Source: an uncultured Clostridiaceae bacterium (GTDB taxonomy: Bacteria; Bacillota; Clostridia; TANB77; CAG-508). Taken from it: a stretch of DNA of 8,381 bases. The notes under the pieces were generated by a model. That model was not told where the DNA came from, searched no databases, and was given only the letters and a program-made list of their open reading frames with translations. This document shows positions 1 through 5,624 of the stretch, piece after piece. The position numbers and the translations under genes are program-made. How positions within the stretch are numbered: the stretch's first letter is position 1; every line of letters begins with the position of its first letter. The DNA is taken from NCBI GenBank assembly GCA_958417695.1, contig CATZDQ010000066.1:1-8381 (forward strand), in the 5' to 3' direction.

Positions 1-41
1 GTATTTCAACACTAGTATTTTCAATTAAGTGTGACATATGT

Positions 42-69
42 TTGACAAACCTACAGGGGTTGCTACAAT
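42..69 (+). promoter_or_regulatory. upstream promoter of the str operon (P1)
   Basis: TTGACA at 42-47 and TACAAT at 64-69 are separated by 16 bases, and the -10 box is preceded by TG (TGCTACAAT), an extended -10. This is a near-consensus sigma-A promoter reading towards rpsL. Bases 1-41 before it show no gene or clear signal. Confidence 0.65.
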
Positions 70-85
70 TAATTTGTAAAATTCA

Positions 86-114
86 TTGACATAACCAAGA
101 AAAAATGATACAAT
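86..114 (+). promoter_or_regulatory. main promoter of the str operon (P2)
   Basis: A perfect -35 TTGACA (86-91) and a TACAAT -10 (109-114) are 17 bases apart, with an extended -10 TG at 106-107. Transcription would start near 121, exactly where the leader hairpin begins. It lies 44 bases downstream of P1, so rpsL has tandem strong promoters, as suits a highly expressed ribosomal operon. Confidence 0.8.
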
Positions 115-120
115 AATTAC

Positions 121-159
121 CGTTAATGTAAATTGCTGGATTGGGCGATTTCATTAGCG
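121..159 (+). promoter_or_regulatory. long 5' leader hairpin upstream of rpsL
   Basis: Bases 121-128 pair with 152-159 (one G-U) and 130-136 pair with 145-151 (one G-U). This gives an almost continuous 15-bp stem with a single bulged T at 129 and an 8-base loop TGGATTGG (137-144). There is no U-tract after it, so it is not an intrinsic terminator. It would form the very 5' end of the P2 transcript. A 5' stabiliser or a ribosomal-protein binding site is possible; neither can be shown from sequence alone. Confidence 0.6.
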
Positions 160-189
160 GTATATTTATTTACAGGAGGTGAAATTTAA

Positions 190-603
190 GTGCCAACAAT
201 TAATCAATTAGTAAGAAAAGGAAGACATACTGCACAAACAAAATCAACATCACCAGCTTTACAACATGGATACAATTCTATGAAGAAAAAAATGACTGAT
301 AGAAGAGCTCCACAAAAAAGAGGTGTATGTACAGTTGTTAAAACAGTAACACCAAAGAAACCAAACTCAGCATTAAGAAAAGTTGCCAGAGTTAGACTTT
401 CAAATGGTTATGAAGTAACTTCTTATATTCCAGGTATAGGACATAACTTACAAGAACACAGTGTTGTTTTAATAAGAGGAGGAAGAGTAAAAGACCTTCC
501 AGGTGTTAGATACCACATCATAAGAGGAACATTAGATACAGCAGGCGTAAAAGATAGAATGCAAGCTAGATCTAAATATGGAGCAAAACGTCCTAAGAAA
601 TAA
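190..603 (+). CDS. rpsL: 30S ribosomal protein S12
   Basis: This is ribosomal protein S12, 137 residues, part of the decoding centre of the small subunit. It opens with the family's PTINQLVRKGR and carries TPKKPNSALRK (54-64), GHNLQEHSVVLIRGGRVKDLPG (84-105) and the C-terminal ARSKYGAKRPKK. Residues about 26-41 are the extra segment found in Firmicutes S12 and absent from the 124-residue E. coli form. The positions where streptomycin-resistance changes usually fall, Lys56 (E. coli K42) and Lys101 (K87), are both wild-type lysine, and Asp102 is the aspartate that is methylthiolated in many bacteria. The start is GTG, chosen because AGGAGGTG at 174-181 sits 8 bases upstream and the protein then begins at the conserved MPTINQ. 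It is the first gene of the operon. Confidence 0.98.
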   Translation: MPTINQLVRKGRHTAQTKSTSPALQHGYNSMKKKMTDRRAPQKRGVCTVVKTVTPKKPNSALRKVARVRLSNGYEVTSYIPGIGHNLQEHSVVLIRGGRVKDLPGVRYHIIRGTLDTAGVKDRMQARSKYGAKRPKK

Positions 604-778
604 TGGATAATTGCAACATTAGTGCATATAAGAAATTACTAATTTAAGGTACTTAAATTGAGAATAGATTATACGCACTATACGGAAAAGTAAAACTTTT
701 CAGAGTACCTATTGATATTTTTGAATAATATCAAAGAAATGTAGGAAAACTACAACTAAAATTAAGGAGGGAAGAATA
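604..778 (+). promoter_or_regulatory. highly structured rpsL-rpsG intercistronic region
   Basis: This 175-base gap is long for neighbouring str genes and contains successive inverted repeats. Bases 620-625 pair with 675-680 and, past one mismatch, 627-630 pair with 670-673, enclosing a perfect 8-bp hairpin (641-648 with 652-659, loop GTA). Then come 685-690 with 696-701, 712-719 with 727-734 (8 bp) and 740-744 with 750-754. In addition AGGTACT (647-653) is complementary to AGTACCT (704-710); that pairing would break the 641-659 hairpin, so the two folds exclude each other. In E. coli, S7 represses its own translation at the rpsL-rpsG junction; an analogous role here is inference. The rpsG ribosome binding site AAGGAGG (764-770) lies just after the last hairpin. 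Confidence 0.5.
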
Positions 779-1249
779 GTGCCAAGAAGAGGATATATAG
801 CAAAAAGAGACGTAATAGCTGATCCAATGTACAATAGCAAATTGGTTACAAAATTAGTAAACAATATTATGCTAGATGGTAAGAAAACAGTTGCACAAAA
901 CATTGTATATGATGCATTCGATATCATAAAAGAAAAAGAGCAAAAAGATCCATTAGAAGTATTTGAAGAAGCACTTAACAATGTAATGCCAGTTCTTGAA
1001 GTTAAAGCAAGACGTGTTGGTGGTGCTACATACCAAGTACCATTAGAAATTAGACCAGAAAGAAGACAAACATTAGGATTAAGATGGTTAGTTATCTATG
1101 CTAGAAATAGACATGAAAAAACAATGGCTGAGAAATTAGCAGGTGAAATCATGGATGCTGTCGCAGGAAACGGTGGAGCATTTAAGAAGAAAGAAGATAT
1201 GCATAGAATGGCAGAGGCTAATAAAGCATTTGCACATTATAAATGGTAA
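779..1249 (+). CDS. rpsG: 30S ribosomal protein S7
   Basis: This is ribosomal protein S7, 156 residues, which nucleates assembly of the 16S rRNA 3' major domain (head) and contacts the E-site tRNA. It has the family start PRRGYIAKRDVIADP, the YNSKLVTKLVNNIMLDGKK segment (18-36), ARRVGGATYQVP (77-88) and the C-terminal HRMAEANKAFAHYKW. The length matches the family. The start is GTG, placed by AAGGAGG at 764-770 with an 8-base spacer and by the conserved MPRRG amino end. It lies 175 bases after rpsL, in a region with strong RNA structure that may control its translation, and 77 bases before fusA. Confidence 0.98.
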   Translation: MPRRGYIAKRDVIADPMYNSKLVTKLVNNIMLDGKKTVAQNIVYDAFDIIKEKEQKDPLEVFEEALNNVMPVLEVKARRVGGATYQVPLEIRPERRQTLGLRWLVIYARNRHEKTMAEKLAGEIMDAVAGNGGAFKKKEDMHRMAEANKAFAHYKW

Positions 1250-1326
1250 AAATAAGATAACTTTAAGTAGCATAGCTAAAATAAAGAAAATCTTATACAA
1301 AGAAAAAAATAAGGAGGAAAAGCAGA

Positions 1327-3411
1327 ATGGCTGGAAGAGAGTTTCCTTTAGAAAGAACAAGAAATATAGGAATCATGGCACATATCGATGCTGGAAAAAC
1401 GACAACCACAGAGAGAATTCTATTCTATACAGGAAGAGTGCATAAGATTGGTGAGACTCACGAAGGTGCAGCAACTATGGACTGGATGGCACAAGAGCAA
1501 GAAAGAGGTATTACAATTACTTCTGCTGCTACAACTTGTCATTGGTTAGACCATAGAATCAATATTATTGATACACCAGGTCACGTAGACTTCACTGTAG
1601 AAGTAGAAAGATCTCTTAGAGTTCTTGATGGATCAGTTACCGTATTTTGTGCAAAAGGCGGTGTTCAACCACAGTCTGAAACCGTTTGGAGACAAGCAGA
1701 TAAATATCAAGTACCAAGAATGGCCTATGTTAACAAAATGGACATTACAGGTGCAGATTTTTATAGCTGTGTTAACCAAATGAGAGAGAGATTAAATGCC
1801 AATGCTGTTCCAATTCAATTACCAATTGGAGCAGAAGATACCTTTAAAGGTATTGTAGATTTAATCAAAATGAGAGCTTTTATCCATAAAGATGATTTAG
1901 GAAAAATCATTGAAGAAGGAGAAGTTCCTGAAGATTTAAAAGAACTTGCTGACAAATATAGAGCAGAAATGATAGAAGCAGCAGCTGAACAAGATGATGA
2001 ATTAATGATGAAATATTTAGATGGTGAAGAACTATCTGAAGAAGAAATCAAAAAAGGATTAAGAATTGGAACAATAGCCAATAAAATTGTCCCAGTTACC
2101 TGTGGTTCATCTTATAAAAACAAAGGTGTACAAGAATTATTGAATGCAATTATTGATTTTATGCCATCACCAATTGATATTCCACATATCAAAGGTATAG
2201 ATAAAGAAGGAAATGAAGTAGAAAGAAAAACATCTGATACAGAACCATTTTCAGCATTAGCATTTAAAATTGCAACAGACCCATTTGTTGGAAAACTTTG
2301 CTTCTTTAGAGTATATTCTGGAACATTAGATGCAGGATCTACCGTATTAAATGCAAATAAAGATAAGAAAGATAGAATCGGAAGAATTCTATTAATGCAT
2401 GCAAACCATAGAGAAGATATTGAAAAGGTATATGCTGGAGACATTGCAGCAGCAGTAGGACTAAAAGAAGTTTCTACTGGAGACACACTTTGTGACCCAG
2501 CTCATCCAGTTATTCTAGAATCTATGGAATTCCCAGAGCCAGTTATCGACATTGCTATTGAGCCAAAAGACAAAGCCAATAGTGAAAAAATGGGAATAGC
2601 TTTAGCAAAATTAGCAGAAGAAGATCCTACTTTCAAAACATATACAGACCATGAAACTGGTCAAACTATCATTGCCGGTATGGGTGAACTTCACTTAGAT
2701 ATTATCGTAGATAGATTGAAAAGAGAATTTAAAGTAGAATGTACAGTAGGTAAACCACAAGTTTCTTACAAAGAGACTATTAGAAATAAAGTAAAAGTAC
2801 AAGGAAAATTCATTCGTCAATCAGGTGGACGTGGACAATATGGTGATGTTTGGTTAGAAATGGAACCATTAGAAGCAGGAAAGGGTGTTGAATTTGAGAG
2901 CAAAATCGTTGGAGGTGTTGTTCCAAAAGAATACATTAAACCTATTGAAGAAGGTGTAAGAGAAGCAGCTGAAAGTGGTATCTTAGCTGGATATCCAGTA
3001 ATAGACTTTAAAGCTACTTTAGTAGATGGTTCTTACCATGAAGTTGACTCTTCAGAAATGGCCTTCAAAATCGCTGGTTCTATGGCATTCAAAGAAGGTT
3101 GTAAACAAGCAAAATCTGTATTGTTAGAGCCAATCATGAGAGTAGAAGTAACTGTACCAGAGGAATACATGGGAGATGTTATTGGAGACATTAACTCTCG
3201 TCGTGGAAGAATGGAAGGTATGGAATCTAGAAATGGAAGCCAAATCATTAGAGGATTTATTCCATTATCAGAAATGTTTGGCTATGCAACAGACTTACGT
3301 TCTAAAACTCAAGGAAGAGGAACCTATGCAATGGAACCATCCCATTATGAAGAAGTTCCAAAATCAGTATTAGAACAAATCGTAGCATCTAGAACTAAAA
3401 AACAAGATTAA
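1327..3411 (+). CDS. fusA: translation elongation factor G
   Basis: This is elongation factor G, 694 residues, the cytosolic GTPase that drives translocation of tRNA and mRNA on the ribosome and, with ribosome recycling factor, splits post-termination ribosomes. The GTP-binding motifs are all present: G1 AHIDAGKT (18-25), the switch I segment ending RGITI (60-64), G3 DTPGH (82-86) and G4 NKMD (136-139). The C-terminal domains include the SGGRGQYGDV stretch of domain IV and INSRRGRMEGM of domain V. Length and domain order are typical, with no frameshift. The ribosome binding site AAGGAGG (1311-1317) lies 9 bases before ATG. Codon use (AGA, GGA, TTA) matches its neighbours. It follows rpsG by 77 bases without a visible terminator, so the two are probably co-transcribed. 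Confidence 0.98.
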   Translation: MAGREFPLERTRNIGIMAHIDAGKTTTTERILFYTGRVHKIGETHEGAATMDWMAQEQERGITITSAATTCHWLDHRINIIDTPGHVDFTVEVERSLRVLDGSVTVFCAKGGVQPQSETVWRQADKYQVPRMAYVNKMDITGADFYSCVNQMRERLNANAVPIQLPIGAEDTFKGIVDLIKMRAFIHKDDLGKIIEEGEVPEDLKELADKYRAEMIEAAAEQDDELMMKYLDGEELSEEEIKKGLRIGTIANKIVPVTCGSSYKNKGVQELLNAIIDFMPSPIDIPHIKGIDKEGNEVERKTSDTEPFSALAFKIATDPFVGKLCFFRVYSGTLDAGSTVLNANKDKKDRIGRILLMHANHREDIEKVYAGDIAAAVGLKEVSTGDTLCDPAHPVILESMEFPEPVIDIAIEPKDKANSEKMGIALAKLAEEDPTFKTYTDHETGQTIIAGMGELHLDIIVDRLKREFKVECTVGKPQVSYKETIRNKVKVQGKFIRQSGGRGQYGDVWLEMEPLEAGKGVEFESKIVGGVVPKEYIKPIEEGVREAAESGILAGYPVIDFKATLVDGSYHEVDSSEMAFKIAGSMAFKEGCKQAKSVLLEPIMRVEVTVPEEYMGDVIGDINSRRGRMEGMESRNGSQIIRGFIPLSEMFGYATDLRSKTQGRGTYAMEPSHYEEVPKSVLEQIVASRTKKQD

Positions 3412-3430
3412 TATAAATGGGGGAGATACT

Positions 3431-3607
3431 GTGGAAGTAAACAATTCTATTTTTAGAAGCGAGGTAAAAAGAATTTCCAAAATTTCCGGAGTTTCTCCGA
3501 CTTATAATAATGGTAGTCAGTCATCTCAGCAATCTCAGCAATCCTTTCAAGAAGCTTTAGAAAAGGCAAAAAAAGGAAGAAAAGATAGTAAAGAAAATCA
3601 ACGTTAA
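3431..3607 (+). CDS. 58-residue hypothetical protein between fusA and tuf
   Basis: This is a small ORF I do not recognise. It starts at GTG with a G-rich ribosome binding site (GGGGGAG, 3419-3425) 5 bases upstream, begins 19 bases after the fusA stop and ends with TAA. The product opens MEVNNSIFRSEVKRISKISG, has a polar Ser/Gln-rich middle (SQSSQQSQQS, residues 29-38), then FQEALEKAKKGRK (39-51), a likely amphipathic helix, and a very basic tail. It has no signal peptide, membrane segment or cysteine. The close spacing to fusA suggests translation from the operon mRNA. A Ser/Gln low-complexity stretch and short length leave open that it is not coding, but the ribosome binding site, spacing and clean termination favour a real gene. 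It could be an RNA- or ribosome-associated small protein; that is a guess from charge and context only. Confidence 0.6.
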   Translation: MEVNNSIFRSEVKRISKISGVSPTYNNGSQSSQQSQQSFQEALEKAKKGRKDSKENQR

Positions 3608-3640
3608 AAGTATCCATTTATAAGAAAATCAGAAAAGTGC

Positions 3641-3669
3641 TTGATTTTTTCAAGAAATTAGTATAAAAT
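3641..3669 (+). promoter_or_regulatory. internal promoter for tuf
   Basis: TTGATT (3641-3646) is followed by TATAAAAT (3662-3669). The spacer is 15 bases to TATAAA or 17 bases to TAAAAT. It lies in the 126-base gap between the small ORF and tuf, giving EF-Tu an extra transcript beyond the operon message. This fits EF-Tu's need to exceed the other str products. Confidence 0.55.
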
Positions 3670-3733
3670 ACAAGTGCTAAAAGATAGTTATTAATTTTAA
3701 AAATAAAATCAAAAAATAAGGAGGAAATTTCAA

Positions 3734-4933
3734 ATGGCAAAAGCAAAATTTGAAAGAACAAAACCACACGTTAACATTGGTACAATCGGACATGTTGACC
3801 ATGGAAAAACAACAACAACAGCAGCTATTACAAAATACCTAAGTTTATTAGGAAAAGCTCAATATGAAGCTTATGATCAAATCGACGGAGCTCCAGAAGA
3901 AAAAGCAAGAGGAATTACAATTAATACAGCACACGTTGAATACGAAACAGAAAATAGACACTATGCACACGTTGACTGCCCAGGACATGCTGACTACGTA
4001 AAGAACATGATTACAGGTGCTGCACAAATGGATGGTGCTATCTTAGTTGTTTCTGCAGCTGATGGACCAATGCCACAAACAAGAGAACACATCTTACTTG
4101 CAAGACAAGTTGGTGTTAAATTTATCGTTGTTTACTTAAATAAATGCGATATGGTTGATGACCCAGAATTATTAGAATTAGTTGAAATGGAAGTTAGAGA
4201 CTTATTATCAAGCTATGATTTCCCAGGAGACGAGATTCCAATTATCAAAGGTTCTTCATTAAAAGTATTAGAATCTACATCAACAGACCCAAATGCACCA
4301 GAATATCAATGCATGAAAGAATTAATGGAAGCAGTGGATAGCTATATTCCAACTCCAGAAAGACCAATTGACCAACCATTCTTAATGCCAGTTGAAGACG
4401 TATTCACCATTACAGGTCGTGGTACAGTTGCAACAGGTAGAGTAGAAAGAGGAGTTGTTAAATTACAAGATGAAGTTGAAATCGTAGGTATCAAAGCATC
4501 TGCTAAAACTGTAGTAACCGGTGTTGAAATGTTCAGAAAATTATTAGACCAAGCTGAAGCTGGTGATAATATTGGTGTATTATTAAGAGGTGTACAAAGA
4601 ACTGACATCGAAAGAGGTCAAGTTTTAGCAAAACCTGGAACAATACATCCACACACAAAATTCAAATCACAAGTATACGTTCTAACTAAAGAAGAAGGTG
4701 GACGTCATACACCATTCTTTGATGGATATAGACCACAATTCTACTTTAGAACAACAGACGTTACAGGTGTTATCAAATTACCTGCTGGAACAGAAATGGT
4801 TATGCCAGGAGATAACGTAGATATGGAAATCGAATTAATTACACCAATCGCTATTGAAAAAGGACTAAGATTTGCTATCCGTGAAGGTGGTAGAACAGTA
4901 GGTTCTGGTGTCGTAGCTGATATCATGGAATAA
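3734..4933 (+). CDS. tuf: translation elongation factor Tu
   Basis: This is elongation factor Tu, 399 residues, the GTPase that delivers aminoacyl-tRNA to the ribosomal A site. The GTPase domain shows G1 GHVDHGKT (19-26), RGITI (59-63), G3 DCPGH (81-85) with the catalytic His85, and G4 NKCD (136-139). The beta-barrel domains 2 and 3 follow, with GRGTVATGRVERG and the closing GGRTVGSGVVADIME. Length and motifs are typical of clostridial EF-Tu. AAGGAGG (3718-3724) lies 9 bases before ATG. It is the last gene of the operon, served by its own promoter and ended by the strong hairpin 20 bases after its stop. Whether a second tuf copy exists elsewhere cannot be told from this window. Confidence 0.98.
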   Translation: MAKAKFERTKPHVNIGTIGHVDHGKTTTTAAITKYLSLLGKAQYEAYDQIDGAPEEKARGITINTAHVEYETENRHYAHVDCPGHADYVKNMITGAAQMDGAILVVSAADGPMPQTREHILLARQVGVKFIVVYLNKCDMVDDPELLELVEMEVRDLLSSYDFPGDEIPIIKGSSLKVLESTSTDPNAPEYQCMKELMEAVDSYIPTPERPIDQPFLMPVEDVFTITGRGTVATGRVERGVVKLQDEVEIVGIKASAKTVVTGVEMFRKLLDQAEAGDNIGVLLRGVQRTDIERGQVLAKPGTIHPHTKFKSQVYVLTKEEGGRHTPFFDGYRPQFYFRTTDVTGVIKLPAGTEMVMPGDNVDMEIELITPIAIEKGLRFAIREGGRTVGSGVVADIME

Positions 4934-4952
4934 TTAATTATGAATAAACAAT

Positions 4953-4982
4953 AAAAAATTGCACTTAAAAGTGCAATTTTTT
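4953..4982. terminator. bidirectional intrinsic terminator between tuf and the XRE gene
   Basis: ATTGCACT (4958-4965) pairs perfectly with AGTGCAAT (4970-4977) around a short TAAA loop, followed by five T. Six A precede the stem (4953-4958), giving a U-tract on the minus-strand transcript as well. It sits between the tuf stop (4933) and the stop of the convergent regulator (5001), so it can end transcription from both sides. Confidence 0.9.
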
Positions 4983-5000
4983 ATGTTTTATATATTAAGT

Positions 5001-5339
5001 CTAATAATTTTTATCTAAATGAATAATAATTTTTTTAAAAACATCTCTTTCTTTTTCAGAAAATTCTTGAAAATAATGTAAGAGCGTAGTATCAATATGT
5101 GTCTCTTTCTTATCGATTAATTCATAAAATAAATCATTAGGACTAATATCTAAAAGATTACAGATATTTAACAAAGTAGGAAGACTACCAATATTCCTAC
5201 CATTTTCTATATTACGAAATAAATCGGTAGAAACATTAATATGTTCTGCCACATATTCTTGTGTATATTTTTTAGCTATTCTAGCCGTTTTAATCTTCTT
5301 ACCAATAATTTCTAAAATGTCTTTGCTTGTAATTAACAA
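5001..5339 (-). CDS. XRE-family helix-turn-helix transcriptional regulator
   Basis: This is a small DNA-binding regulator of the XRE (Cro/C1-like) type, 112 residues if translation begins at the TTG at 5339-5337. The helix-turn-helix domain covers about residues 9-70: IGKKIKTARIAKKYTQEYVA, then the recognition region STDLFRNIENGRN and the SLPTLLNICNLLDISPNDLF segment that is diagnostic of the family. The C-terminal 40 residues are short, charged and unassigned; they could mediate dimerisation or ligand sensing. The TTG was chosen because AGGTG lies 7 bases upstream and because the reading frame beyond it (back to an ATG at 5531) encodes an implausible Phe/Ile-rich stretch with no family similarity. 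It is convergent with tuf and divergent from the prepilin-like gene at 5625, whose promoter region carries operator-like repeats. Control of that gene is a reasonable inference, not shown. Confidence 0.85.
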   Translation of the reverse strand: MLITSKDILEIIGKKIKTARIAKKYTQEYVAEHINVSTDLFRNIENGRNIGSLPTLLNICNLLDISPNDLFYELIDKKETHIDTTLLHYFQEFSEKERDVFKKIIIHLDKNY

Positions 5340-5368
5340 TGATTTACACCTACTTTTACTTAAAATTT

Positions 5369-5402
5369 TCTGGAATACAGAAACCGTGAATTTTATTCCA
5401 GA
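5369..5402. promoter_or_regulatory. 9-bp dyad in the leader of the XRE gene
   Basis: TCTGGAATA (5369-5377) and TATTCCAGA (5394-5402) form a perfect inverted repeat around a 16-base centre. It lies 30 bases upstream of the TTG start on the minus strand. It may be an autoregulatory operator or an mRNA hairpin. There is no U-tract, so a terminator is unlikely. Confidence 0.45.
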
Positions 5403-5471
5403 TTTATCCAGCTCTAAAAATCCCGTTATTTCGATATAAAATACTATATCATTTTGAAAACCTACAAAAAA

Positions 5472-5488
5472 GTGAATAATATTCATAT
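5472..5488 (+). promoter_or_regulatory. operator-like repeat, copy 1
   Basis: GTGAATAATATTCATAT is repeated at 5536-5552 with a single change (16 of 17 identical), 64 bases apart. This copy lies 8 bases upstream of the -35 box of the divergent prepilin-like gene and itself contains the partial palindrome GAAT-AAT-ATTC. A binding site for the adjacent XRE protein is the simplest reading. Confidence 0.5.
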
Positions 5489-5496
5489 AAAAAGTA

Positions 5497-5525
5497 TTGC
5501 AAAATAAATGCGAATCATATATAAT
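5497..5525 (+). promoter_or_regulatory. promoter of the first prepilin-like gene
   Basis: TTGCAA (5497-5502) and a perfect TATAAT (5520-5525) are exactly 17 bases apart, reading towards the gene at 5625. The predicted start near 5532 leaves a leader of about 90 bases. The promoter is bracketed by the two 17-bp repeats, one upstream of the -35 and one over the start site, a classic arrangement for repression. Confidence 0.7.
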
Positions 5526-5530
5526 GTACA

Positions 5531-5567
5531 AAAGTGTGAATAATACTCATATATATTATGACACTTT
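5531..5567. promoter_or_regulatory. operator-like repeat copy 2 within a larger dyad over the start site
   Basis: GTGAATAATACTCATAT (5536-5552) is the second copy of the 17-bp repeat. It is embedded in an inverted repeat: AAAGTGT (5531-5537) pairs with ACACTTT (5561-5567), and the match extends inward as GAATAATA against TATTATG with one gap. It overlaps the predicted transcription start, so a bound protein would block RNA polymerase. Confidence 0.5.
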
Positions 5568-5624
5568 AAGAAAGAACTTATACTTATTTATAGTTCTAAA
5601 GTATTAATAAAGGGAGGAAAACAA

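Noticed and set aside
3640..3654. Intrinsic terminator between the small ORF and tuf
   Set aside because: CTTGA/TCAAG is only a 5-bp AT-rich stem with the T-run in its loop, not after it; the bases fit better as part of the tuf promoter.
5340..5531. N-terminal extension of the XRE regulator to an ATG at 5531
   Set aside because: The extra 64 residues are Phe/Ile-rich, resemble no HTH family start, overlap the promoter and repeats of the divergent gene, and lack a good ribosome binding site; the TTG at 5339-5337 has one.
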